Source of the DNA: Actinomycetota bacterium
GTDB lineage: Bacteria > Actinomycetota > Thermoleophilia > UBA2241
Assembly: GCA_003132645.1 (NCBI GenBank)
Contig: PKYM01000031.1
Span: 4,690-13,996 of the forward strand
Reading direction: 5' to 3'
DNA: 9,307 nucleotides
A program made the position numbers and the translations under genes. Positions 1 to 6,736 of the stretch are shown here, piece by piece. Numbering within the stretch: position 1 is the stretch's first letter; each line of letters starts with the position of its first letter. The notes under the pieces are model-generated. The model was not told the DNA's origin and searched no databases. It was given only the letters and a program-made list of their open reading frames with translations.

Positions 1-85
1 CAGATGAGCCCAGTGGCGAGCGAACAGGCCCTGGCAAGGTCTCGCGGCGGGCGGTTTGCGAGAGCACTCCCGGACGTGGGGGCCA

Positions 86-112
86 CAGGTAACGGCGGTT
101 CGCCGGTGCCTG
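86..112 (+). other. Strong GC-rich hairpin upstream of the glycosyltransferase operon
   Basis: Arms of 12 bases (86-97 and 101-112) around a GTT loop pair at 11 of 12 positions, counting one G-T wobble; the single mismatch is A-G. No T-tract follows on either strand, so it is not a standard intrinsic terminator. It may end transcription of a gene to the left, or serve as a regulatory structure just upstream of the promoter at 129-134. I could not match it to a known RNA family. Confidence 0.45.
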
Positions 113-128
113 GTCCCAGCCGGTGCAC

Positions 129-134
129 TAGACT
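129..134 (+). promoter_or_regulatory. Candidate -10 box (TAGACT) for a leaderless transcript
   Basis: TAGACT fits the TANNNT -10 pattern and ends six bases before the GTG at 141. Transcription would then start at or next to the start codon, giving a leaderless mRNA of the kind common in actinobacteria. This agrees with the lack of a good ribosome binding site before that GTG. No good -35 element stands at 17-18 bases upstream, so the call rests on the -10 box and its spacing. Confidence 0.4.
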
Positions 135-140
135 GAGCTG

Positions 141-905
141 GTGATCAGCGTCATCGTCCTCACTCTCGACGAAGAGGTCCGACTGCCGGCCTGCCTGACC
201 GCGCTGGTCGGCCAGGCGCCTCACGATCTGATCGTGGTCGACGGCGGGAGCACCGACCGCTCGGTCGAGATCGCCCGTGCCGCAGGCGCTCGAGTGATCG
301 TCTCCGGGCCGGGCCGGGCGGTGCAGGCCAACCGCGGAGCCGCCGCGGCCGCGGGCGACATCCTGCTGTTCGTGCACGCCGACACGCGGCTTGCGCCGGG
401 CGCCCTCGAGCTGGTCGAGCGGACGCTGGCCGCCGATCCCGGCATCGTCGGCGGCTCGTTCACCCTGCGATTCGACCACGCCGGCTCCTCCCTGCGCCTG
501 TTCGAAGTTTTCGGCGGGCTCTATCACCGCGTCTTCAAGTCTCTGTACGGCGACCGCGGCATCTTCGTCCGGCGCGGCGCGTTTCGAACACTGCACGGTT
601 TTCGCCCCCTGCCGTTCATGGAGGACTACGATCTCGGACGGCGCCTGCCGCGCCTCGGGCGCGTCTGCATTCTGCGCCGGCCGGTGACGACCAGCGCGCG
701 CGAGTTCGACGCACAGGGCCCGTTCGTGCTCGGCGCGAAGCTCTGCGTGTGCCTGGCGGGCTTTCGGGTCGGCGTGGCGCCGCAGCGCCTGTGCCGCTTC
801 TACTACGGTCGCCACGACCCCGGCGCCAGGCATGGTGACCAAAGCGCCCGACAGGGTGGCCCCGGCGCGACGCGCCCTAGGCCACACATGAAAGGAGTCG
901 CATGA
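141..905 (+). CDS. Family 2 glycosyltransferase, rSAM/selenodomain-associated type (TIGR04283)
   Basis: A 254-residue cytoplasmic GT-A-fold glycosyltransferase. It begins MISVIVLTLDEE, followed by the nucleotide-binding motif VVDGGSTD at residues 32-39. GRAVQANRGA lies at 58-67, and HADT at 79-82 is the likely DXD-type metal/sugar-nucleotide site. GDRGIF at 137-142 and MEDYDLGRRL at 160-169 complete the acceptor side. The PVTTSAR and GVAP-QRL-CRFYYG stretches near the end are typical of TIGR04283, a family found beside radical SAM genes and of unproven substrate. About 30 C-terminal residues (from 225) are Arg/Gly/Pro-rich and extend past the usual family end. The start is GTG, without a clear Shine-Dalgarno but with a -10 box six bases upstream. 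Its TGA overlaps the next gene's ATG (ATGA), so the two are probably translationally coupled. Donor and acceptor cannot be read from the sequence. Confidence 0.88.
   Translation: MISVIVLTLDEEVRLPACLTALVGQAPHDLIVVDGGSTDRSVEIARAAGARVIVSGPGRAVQANRGAAAAAGDILLFVHADTRLAPGALELVERTLAADPGIVGGSFTLRFDHAGSSLRLFEVFGGLYHRVFKSLYGDRGIFVRRGAFRTLHGFRPLPFMEDYDLGRRLPRLGRVCILRRPVTTSAREFDAQGPFVLGAKLCVCLAGFRVGVAPQRLCRFYYGRHDPGARHGDQSARQGGPGATRPRPHMKGVA
891..897 (+). promoter_or_regulatory. Ribosome binding site of the DoxX-like gene
   Basis: AAAGGAG lies five bases before the ATG at 902 and is the strongest Shine-Dalgarno in the window. It sits inside the end of the glycosyltransferase gene and fixes the start of the next gene at 902. 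Confidence 0.75.
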
Positions 906-1393
906 CGATCCTTGCGAGCGCCGACGGCAGACGGCGCGCCGCGCTCGCCGCGGCGCGCATCTTCATGGGCCTGCTGTTTCTCAGCGTCTGGGCCTACAAC
1001 CTCCAACACCACCTGTACTCGACGCCCGGCTATGCCGCTTTCGTGGGCATCTTCGCCCGCGACACCAGTACACCGCTCGTGGCCTCCGTTCTCAACCACG
1101 TCGTGATCCCCAACGCCGCCTTCTTCAGCAAGCTGCAGATGGTCACTGAGCTGGCGCTGATCGGCGTGCCGCTGACGATCGGCCTGTTCACGCCTGTGTC
1201 CGGTCTCATCGGTGTGAGTTTCGCTATTCCCCTCGGGCTCGCGGCCAACGGCAAGCCCGGCGAGTGGTCGGGCACGTACCTGATGATCGTCCTGCTGCTC
1301 GTGATGGTCGCCCTGACACAGGCGGGACGCACGTGGGGCATCGACGCATGGCTCGTTCGACGGCGCCCGCGCCCGCGACTGCCGGTCTACTGA
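902..1393 (+). CDS. DoxX/DoxD-like small integral membrane protein
   Basis: A 163-residue membrane protein with about four hydrophobic segments near residues 13-33, 78-97, 98-115 and 124-141. The family pattern is visible: an R-x-hydrophobic first helix (ARIFMGLLFL), a middle helix with a TEL motif followed by GLFTP (about 82-98), and a C-terminal AGRTWGIDAW at 141-150 that matches the GxGxxxLD-type ending of DoxX proteins. Family members include the small subunit of thiosulfate:quinone oxidoreductase (DoxD) and many uncharacterised redox-linked or transport-linked proteins. The function here is not determined. The tail after 151 is basic (RRRPRPR) and probably cytoplasmic. The gene overlaps the glycosyltransferase by ATGA and ends one base before the next GTG, so it belongs to the same operon. 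It may give the pathway a membrane or quinone link, but that is inference. Confidence 0.72.
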   Translation: MTILASADGRRRAALAAARIFMGLLFLSVWAYNLQHHLYSTPGYAAFVGIFARDTSTPLVASVLNHVVIPNAAFFSKLQMVTELALIGVPLTIGLFTPVSGLIGVSFAIPLGLAANGKPGEWSGTYLMIVLLLVMVALTQAGRTWGIDAWLVRRRPRPRLPVY

Positions 1394-1394
1394 G

Positions 1395-3311
1395 GTGACG
1401 GTCGCACGAGCGCTGGCGATCGTCGCGCGGCTCCCGCGGCGGGGCGCCGTCAAGACGCGCCTGGCGGCCGCTATCGGCCACGACGACGCGCTGCGTGTGT
1501 ATCGCGAGCTGCTTGGCGGCACACTGCGCAGCGCCGAGCAGCTCACCGGCGTCGAGCTCGTTCTGGCGCTGGCCGACGACCAGGTCTCCCCCGTCGTCGC
1601 CGGCGCCGGCGCAGCCGCTCCACAGTCCAGCCCGCCGCCGGCCGCCGAGATCCTGGCCGACCTCGGCCGCGACGGCGACGGCCAGAGCGCCCGCTGGCGC
1701 TCGCTCGGCCAGCGTGGCTCCCGGCTCGGTGAGCGCCTGACGAACGTCTTCGCCGACCTGTTCGCCGACGGTTTCCAGGCCGTCGCGATCGTCAATAGCG
1801 ACAGCCCCGCACTGCCGTCAGCGTACCTGACCCAGGCGTTCGACCTGCTCGCTGAACCGGACCCGCTCGGGCGCATCGTGCTGGGCCCGACGACCGACGG
1901 CGGCTTCTACCTGATCGGCACCGACGCAGCCACGTGGCGCACCCGGTCGGGCGTGATCGGCGACGCATTGACCGGCGCACCCCTGGGCTCAGCCGCGACG
2001 CTCGCACGCACCGCGCGGGCCGTCGCGGCAAGCGGCCTCACGGTGCGCCAGCTGCCGCTCTGGACCGACGTCGACGACGACGCCGACCTGCCTCTGATGG
2101 ACCGGCTCCTGTCTCCCGGCGCCGCGACCGACCGACCGCGCGGCGAGCCGCTCGACGGCCTGCGCGAGATCTACCTGCACATCACCAACCGCTGCGGCCT
2201 GCCGTGCCCGCACTGTTACAACCGCGACAACCCGCGGGAGTCCGGCGAGATGACCACGGCCGAGTGGCGACACGCCATCGACCAGTGTGTCGCTCTGGGC
2301 GCCACGAGTTTCGTGATCCTCGGCGGAGACCCGCTGCTGCGCGACGACCTCCTTGAGATCGTCGACTTCATCACCGGCGTGCACGAGCGCAAGGTGCGCA
2401 TCTTCTTCAATCGCCTGATCACAGAGGAGAGCGCGGCTGAGATGGCCCGGGTCGGACGCGGCCTCTACCGACCGCTGGTCAGCCTCGATGGCCCCGAAGA
2501 GGTCAACGACGCGCTGCGCGCCCCGGGCAACTTCCGCGACGTCCTGAGATCGATCGCCAACCTCGTCGCCGCCGGACTGGACCCGGTCGTCAACACCGTG
2601 CTGCTGGCGCCGGTGCTGCCCGGCCTCTCGAACATGGCCCGCACGCTGCGCGCCGAGGGCGTCACTCGCCTGCATCTGATCCTGCCCCACCAGCGTGGCG
2701 GCCTGTCGGATCGTCGCGACCTCGTGCCCACCGGAGCCGAGATGGCGGCGGCCGTGAGGGAGCTCTCAGGCGCCGCCGCCGAGATCGGCCTGCTGGTCGA
2801 CAACGCCGCCGCCCTGAAACGCCGCCTCAGGGCGCCGCAGGACTTCTGCACGTGCGGCTGCGCGGACCTGGCCATCGACCCGTGCGGCAGAGTCCACGCC
2901 TGCACGATCACCTGCGGCGACCCGGCTTTCGTGGCCGGCGACCTGCGCGCCCAGGACCTGGAGACCATCTGGCGTTCATCGCCCGCCTTGCGCCTGTTGC
3001 GCAACGCGCACGCCCGCGACCGCGCCGAGTGCGCCGCCTGCCCGGTGGTCGACGCCTGTGGCGGCGAGTGCTGGATGCAGGCCCACTATGCGGCCCGCCT
3101 GCGGGAGCAGCCGGCCGGCTTTGCGGCGCCGTTTCCGTACTGCGACTTCGTGCGGCCGGCCTTCGAGGAGCTGATGGCCGAGGCGGGGGTGCGTGGCTCG
3201 GAGCTCGGCGTCGGCTGCGAGCCCAGCGGCGGGTGCGAGTCGCCGGTAGGGGTCGGCCAAGCGCGCGTTGGAGTCGGCGAGGCCGACTACGCCCTGTTCG
3301 ACTGCATATGA
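1395..3311 (+). CDS. Fusion of TIGR04282/DUF2064 transferase domain with a radical SAM/SPASM enzyme
   Basis: A 638-residue two-part enzyme. Residues 1-238 form a DUF2064 (TIGR04282, rSAM-associated transferase 1) nucleotidyl/glycosyltransferase-like domain: GAVKTRL at 17-23, NSDSP at 134-138, GPTTDGGFYLIG at 164-175 and WTDVDDDADL at 223-232. An Ala/Pro-rich insertion occupies about 65-100. After a linker of roughly 15 residues comes a radical SAM domain with CxxxCxxC (C267, C271, C274) for the [4Fe-4S] cluster and SAM, and GGDP at 310-313. A complete SPASM domain follows: C489, G498, C503, then C546-x2-C549-x5-C555-x3-C559 and C583, enough for two auxiliary Fe-S clusters. SPASM enzymes usually modify peptides or proteins. 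A 40-residue Gly-rich tail with three cysteines ends the protein. The GTG start lies one base after the DoxX-like stop. An internal ATG (M235, 2097) has no ribosome binding site, which argues for a true fusion. The substrate is unknown. Confidence 0.9.
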   Translation: MTVARALAIVARLPRRGAVKTRLAAAIGHDDALRVYRELLGGTLRSAEQLTGVELVLALADDQVSPVVAGAGAAAPQSSPPPAAEILADLGRDGDGQSARWRSLGQRGSRLGERLTNVFADLFADGFQAVAIVNSDSPALPSAYLTQAFDLLAEPDPLGRIVLGPTTDGGFYLIGTDAATWRTRSGVIGDALTGAPLGSAATLARTARAVAASGLTVRQLPLWTDVDDDADLPLMDRLLSPGAATDRPRGEPLDGLREIYLHITNRCGLPCPHCYNRDNPRESGEMTTAEWRHAIDQCVALGATSFVILGGDPLLRDDLLEIVDFITGVHERKVRIFFNRLITEESAAEMARVGRGLYRPLVSLDGPEEVNDALRAPGNFRDVLRSIANLVAAGLDPVVNTVLLAPVLPGLSNMARTLRAEGVTRLHLILPHQRGGLSDRRDLVPTGAEMAAAVRELSGAAAEIGLLVDNAAALKRRLRAPQDFCTCGCADLAIDPCGRVHACTITCGDPAFVAGDLRAQDLETIWRSSPALRLLRNAHARDRAECAACPVVDACGGECWMQAHYAARLREQPAGFAAPFPYCDFVRPAFEELMAEAGVRGSELGVGCEPSGGCESPVGVGQARVGVGEADYALFDCI

Positions 3312-5077
3312 GGATACTGACGAGCCCGGGAGTTCCCGGGCGAGGGAATCGCTGGCAGGGGGAGCGGCGCGAGCCGGGATCGCGCTGGGCCTCTCGTTTC
3401 GAAGAGCTCGACGGCACGGGCGGCCACGAACATCCTGAGGGCCATCTCCCGGCTGTCCAGGCGCGCGCCCACCATGGGCATGGCGACGTTGAGGACCCTG
3501 CGCGGTAGCATCGCCCGCAAGGTCCTGGCCGCCCGAGCCCGTCCCGGACGCCGGGGCGGGCTCACGAGCTCGCGAGCGACCGCCTCGAGGGCCGGGGCGT
3601 CGAACAGGCGCCGCGCGGTCGCAGTGCGCAAGCCCTCAGCGATGACCTCCCTCGTCGCCGCGGCCGCCAGGATCTGATGCAACGTGGCCGCGGGGCGGCT
3701 GGCGAACGGCACGGCCGGGCCGTGGACATCGAGCGCCCGGGCAAGGGCGCCCGGGTGCACGCGGAGCCGCTCGGGAAGCGACGCGACGACGTCGGCGACA
3801 CGGCGCGCCTGAAGCGGGTTGACGATCTCGAGGTACGGCGCCTTCAAGTCGTTGAGCGGCGAGATCCTGGACGGGATGAACAGTGAGTGCTGCAGGCGGT
3901 CGCGATAGCCGAGCAGGTCTTCCCCATCGCGCCGCGTAAGCTCCGCCGGCCAGGACTGCCGGGGCAGCCCAAGGCGACGGATCGGATGGCTGGGCGCATA
4001 GTCGTCAAGGAGATCCGCTCCGCAGTGGTGACGGACGTTAAGATCCGACGAGAACTCCCCCAGATACCCCCAGCCGTGGTTGTCGCCCCGCACCACGCCG
4101 ACGCAGCCCTCCGCGGCGAGCGTCTCCCATGTCTCGAAGGCGTCTGCGTACATGGTGAAGTCGGGCAGCTGGCCTTCGGACACCGTCACGAACCTCTCGA
4201 GCGCCTCGGCCGTTCTGCCGGGTCGTCCATCGAGGCGGAAGAAATCGTGCCGCGCCCCCACCTCCCTGGCCAGCCGGCTCGCGATCGCGGCGTCGCTTCT
4301 CTCATCGCGCAGCGACGCCTCGAAGCCCCAGGTGACGCAACGCGGCCTGGCGCCCGCCTGGAGCAGCCCCACGAGGATCGTCCGGCTGTCGTATCCCCCC
4401 GAAAGCAGGACCGGCCAGCGCTCGACGTCGGGGACGAGATAGGCGCACGTCTCGACGACGGCGTCGTTGAGCCGGCGCACGTGCTCCTCGTCGCTCAGAT
4501 CCTGCGGCTGGTAAGGCTCCCACCGCGAGCGCACGTCGAGCTCCCAGGTGTGCCGGTCGAGCTTCACCGTCCCATCCGGTGACACGCGGCGCAGCCGGCG
4601 GTCGTACGACGGCAGAGGCCCGAGCGAGCCTGAGGTCACCATCCAGGTGACGGCCGTCGGCTCCAGCTCGAAGCTACCGAGGAGGGTCACCAGGGCGCGC
4701 TGCGACGACGAAGCCAGAAAGACGTCGGGGTCGTGGTAGTACCAGACGCCACGTGAAGCGGCGAGGTCGGCGACGGTCTCGACCTCGTCGGGCGAGCATC
4801 GGATCAGGCTGTAGGTACCGTCGGGCGGCGACGAGCCGGGGCGCCACCATGCACCTGGAGTGTCGAGGATGCGCCCGAGGCAGAGGCTCGTGCCGCGCAG
4901 CGCGACGCCCTCGTTCGGGTTGACCACGGCGAGCGCAAGGCTGCCGTCCTCGACCAGCTTCGTAGGGGCGGGCACGATGCTGGGCGGCCACAGGGCGCGC
5001 GCGCACTCCTCGAGGGCGGCCGCGCGACCGCCGGCCTGCCGTCCGGCCCGGTCACAGACCAGGATGAACTGCGCCAC
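3287..5077 (-). CDS. Asparagine-synthase-like ATP-dependent amide-forming enzyme lacking the glutaminase cysteine
   Basis: A 596-residue protein with the two-domain layout of class B asparagine synthetases. The N-terminal part (about 1-175) resembles a glutamine amidotransferase class 2 domain (DGTYSLIRC at 86-94, WYYHDPDVFLASSSQRAL at 112-129). It starts Met-Ala-Gln, so the catalytic Cys2 of glutamine-using enzymes is absent. The C-terminal part has the PP-loop LLSGGYDSR at 224-232 for ATP and adenylate formation. Around 330 it reads RGDNHGWG where AsnB has a GxGxDE-type motif, and APYLEI at 413-418 matches the AsnB PFLD region. Relatives without the cysteine include lasso peptide cyclases and beta-lactam synthetase, which form amide bonds by adenylating a carboxylate. 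This protein is therefore unlikely to make asparagine from glutamine, but its substrate cannot be told. The start is GTG overlapping the permease TAG by one base (TAGTG), indicating translational coupling. Its last 25 bases overlap the convergent radical SAM gene. Confidence 0.85.
   Translation of the reverse strand: MAQFILVCDRAGRQAGGRAAALEECARALWPPSIVPAPTKLVEDGSLALAVVNPNEGVALRGTSLCLGRILDTPGAWWRPGSSPPDGTYSLIRCSPDEVETVADLAASRGVWYYHDPDVFLASSSQRALVTLLGSFELEPTAVTWMVTSGSLGPLPSYDRRLRRVSPDGTVKLDRHTWELDVRSRWEPYQPQDLSDEEHVRRLNDAVVETCAYLVPDVERWPVLLSGGYDSRTILVGLLQAGARPRCVTWGFEASLRDERSDAAIASRLAREVGARHDFFRLDGRPGRTAEALERFVTVSEGQLPDFTMYADAFETWETLAAEGCVGVVRGDNHGWGYLGEFSSDLNVRHHCGADLLDDYAPSHPIRRLGLPRQSWPAELTRRDGEDLLGYRDRLQHSLFIPSRISPLNDLKAPYLEIVNPLQARRVADVVASLPERLRVHPGALARALDVHGPAVPFASRPAATLHQILAAAATREVIAEGLRTATARRLFDAPALEAVARELVSPPRRPGRARAARTLRAMLPRRVLNVAMPMVGARLDSREMALRMFVAARAVELFETRGPARSRLAPLPLPAIPSPGNSRARQYPHMQSNRA
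3324..3341. terminator. Perfect palindrome at the convergent gene ends, possible bidirectional terminator
   Basis: GCCCGGGA and TCCCGGGC flank GT and form an uninterrupted eight-base inverted repeat, 13 bases past the radical SAM stop codon. It also lies inside the last codons of the opposing asparagine-synthase-like gene. A stable hairpin would form in either transcript, but neither side has a T-run, so it is not a classical intrinsic terminator. A role in stopping or stabilising the two converging transcripts is an inference from position. Confidence 0.35.
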
Positions 5078-6612
5078 TACCCCTCGACCCTCTCGGCTGT
5101 CGTGCCGAGCGCCGCCCCTTCAGGCGTCGCCCTGACCCACTCGCCGGGTTCTTCGACCGCGCCGAGCATGACCCACTTCGTGCGCGAGCGCGGCCGCAGG
5201 TAGGCAAGATAGTAGATCGTGGCAGTGACCGCCGTGACGAGCACGATGAGGACATCCTTGGCGGTCTGACTTGTCGCCATGAGCGCGAACGATGTCAACA
5301 CCGCGATCGGCACGAACGGCCACAGCGGCATGAGGTAGCGCCGCGGCGCGTCGCGCATGAGCCTGATGCGGAGAGCGGCTACGCACATGAGACTCATGAA
5401 GACGAGCGTGATGACACCCATCAACGTGACGAGGCCGGTGATCGCCGACGAGAACAGCGAGAAAGCGCCGGCGGCGGCCATCACGATACACGCCACCCAC
5501 GGCGTGCAGTACCGCGGGTGCACCGCCTCGAGCCAGCCGTTCACGGGCTGCGGCAGGACCTGGTCGCGAGCCCCGGACCAGAGCACGCGACCGAAGCCCA
5601 TGATGTTGGCGACGAGGGCATTGAAGATGGCTACGACGATCGCCAGGGTGATGAACGTACCCAGACGCCCGGCGCCGAGGCTCGAGACGAGGTTGGTCAT
5701 CGCCGCCGGGTCGGTGCTGAGCTTCCGCAGTGACGGAGCGCCCAGGAGCGCCGCCGCCGTCGGGACGGTGACGATCACGACGAACACCGCCACCGCGAGC
5801 AGGACGGCCCGCCCGATGTGCTGGCGAGCCTTCTTGGTCTCTTCCGAGAACAGCACCGACACGTTGAACCCCGTCATGTTGAAGAAGGCCAGCGTGAGGC
5901 CCACCAGCAGGACCGACCACGTGATCGGCGCCGCGGCGCCGCTGGGGACGAAGGCCTTGGGGACAAGGAGGCGTCCGACAGGATCGTGGGCGTGCGCGAA
6001 GCCCATGACGCTGACGATGCCGATGGATACGAGCTCGAGCGCCAGCATGACCGTCGTTACGATCCAGCTCGTTCTGACCCTGAGGACGGCCAGGCCGGCG
6101 GCCAGGACCAGAAGGATCAGGCCGGCCATACGGGGGTCGATCGTGCTCCAGATGGTCTGTAGCTGGATGCCGGCCCCGAGCGCGAACGATGCGATCAGCA
6201 GCGTGTAGAAGAGCAGCAGGATCACGAAGACGACGAAGCCGGTGCCGCGCCCCAGCACCCGCCCGATGATGGCGTATTCGCCGCCCGCGATCGGATAGGC
6301 GGTGCCCAGCTCGGCGTAGACGAGGCCCATGCCGGCGGCGATGAAAGCGGCCATGATGGTCGCCGGAAACGACCACGTGCCGACCATGAAGAGCAGCACT
6401 GACACATAGACGAAGACGGTCGTGGCGGGCGACATGGCCGACAAGGTCAGAATGGCATTGCCGACGGCGCCGAACGATCGCTTGAGTTGTGGCTCGTAAT
6501 GGCGCGCGATGTCCTCACCGGTGTCCCGGCTCACTGGAAGAACCCCTTCCCTCGCGGATTCAGCGGCCGTCAGGACCGAGTTCGACCGGCACGTACCCGG
6601 CACCTCTCCCAT
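5077..6612 (-). CDS. APC-superfamily amino acid/polyamine permease
   Basis: A cytoplasmic-membrane secondary transporter of up to 511 residues with about 12 hydrophobic segments between residues 48 and 472. Family signatures: SAMSP in the first helix (58-62), PIAGGEY at 107-113 with GRVLG at 117-121, and MTGFN (246-250) followed by the cytoplasmic SEETKKARQHI at 256-266, equivalent to the 'EE-x-x-x-P/R' motif of APC permeases. These proteins move amino acids or amines, often with protons or by exchange; the substrate is not readable here. ATG at 6612 gives the longest form but has a poor ribosome binding site. GTG at 6534 (residue 27) is preceded by GGAAGGGG at eight bases and would give MSRDTGEDIARH, a more typical N-terminus, so 5077-6534 may be the true extent. 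The stop overlaps the following asparagine-synthase-like start, which implies related functions. Confidence 0.9.
   Translation of the reverse strand: MGEVPGTCRSNSVLTAAESAREGVLPVSRDTGEDIARHYEPQLKRSFGAVGNAILTLSAMSPATTVFVYVSVLLFMVGTWSFPATIMAAFIAAGMGLVYAELGTAYPIAGGEYAIIGRVLGRGTGFVVFVILLLFYTLLIASFALGAGIQLQTIWSTIDPRMAGLILLVLAAGLAVLRVRTSWIVTTVMLALELVSIGIVSVMGFAHAHDPVGRLLVPKAFVPSGAAAPITWSVLLVGLTLAFFNMTGFNVSVLFSEETKKARQHIGRAVLLAVAVFVVIVTVPTAAALLGAPSLRKLSTDPAAMTNLVSSLGAGRLGTFITLAIVVAIFNALVANIMGFGRVLWSGARDQVLPQPVNGWLEAVHPRYCTPWVACIVMAAAGAFSLFSSAITGLVTLMGVITLVFMSLMCVAALRIRLMRDAPRRYLMPLWPFVPIAVLTSFALMATSQTAKDVLIVLVTAVTATIYYLAYLRPRSRTKWVMLGAVEEPGEWVRATPEGAALGTTAERVEG
6543..6550 (-). promoter_or_regulatory. 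Possible ribosome binding site for an alternative permease start
   Basis: On the minus strand GGAAGGGG ends eight bases before GTG at 6534-6532. The upstream ATG at 6612 lacks a comparable element. This favours the shorter permease, which would lose 26 residues that carry no family motif. Confidence 0.4.
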
Positions 6613-6649
6613 TAAGGCTCAGATGGCCCTCGCAGCCGTTTCCGCGGCG

Positions 6650-6678
6650 AGGGTAGCATGTGCAAAACGGCCCGAGAA
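6650..6678 (-). promoter_or_regulatory. Candidate promoter of the permease / asparagine-synthase-like unit
   Basis: On the minus strand TTCTCG (6678-6673) and TACCCT (6655-6650) are 17 bases apart, and the -10 is preceded by TGC, giving an extended -10 (TGCTACCCT). Transcription would start near 6643. The -35 matches TTGACA only weakly. The position suits either permease start codon. Confidence 0.45.
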
Positions 6679-6698
6679 GGCGTGCGCGGGAGGTTATC

Positions 6699-6712
6699 TC
6701 GTTGGACAACGA
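6699..6712. promoter_or_regulatory. Perfect inverted repeat, possible operator
   Basis: TCGTTG-GA-CAACGA is a 14-base palindrome in the 199-base gap between the RCC1 gene and the permease. It lies about 20 bases upstream of the proposed -35. Size and location fit a binding site for a dimeric activator or repressor; no regulator gene is in view. Confidence 0.35.
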
Positions 6713-6736
6713 TTTTCGCCGCTGCGCCACCGCAAG

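Larger units (their letters stand above)
1..140. other. Upstream non-coding stretch with two hairpins
   Basis: No convincing gene is present. A frame on the + strand is open from the window edge to a TGA at 142-144 (first ATG at 4), which would overlap the next gene's GTG by four bases. Its codon third positions are only about 70% G/C, clearly lower than in the real genes here, and the peptide resembles nothing I know. It could be the tail of an upstream gene but is more likely non-coding. Two inverted repeats are visible: TCTCGC (40-45) with GCGAGA (58-63), and a stronger one at 86-112 listed separately. Confidence 0.4.

Noticed and set aside
4..144. Small 46-codon ORF upstream of the glycosyltransferase
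   Set aside because: It has lower third-position G/C than the real genes, no ribosome binding site visible before its ATG, and no recognisable peptide; kept only as an alternative explanation.
803..1876. Long minus-strand frame of 357 codons opposite the operon
   Set aside because: It runs antisense to three genes with clear family motifs. Its composition is Ser/Arg/Ala-rich as expected for a shadow frame in high-GC DNA, and it lacks any recognisable motif.
3309..3320. TGA at the end of the radical SAM gene as a selenocysteine codon
   Set aside because: The association with 'selenodomain' families made this worth checking, but read-through reaches another TGA after two codons (GGA TAC TGA) and no insertion element is evident.
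3287..5077. Lasso peptide cluster
   Set aside because: The synthetase-like protein resembles the cyclase type, but there is no transglutaminase-like protease, no recognition element and no room for a precursor gene between the overlapping neighbours.
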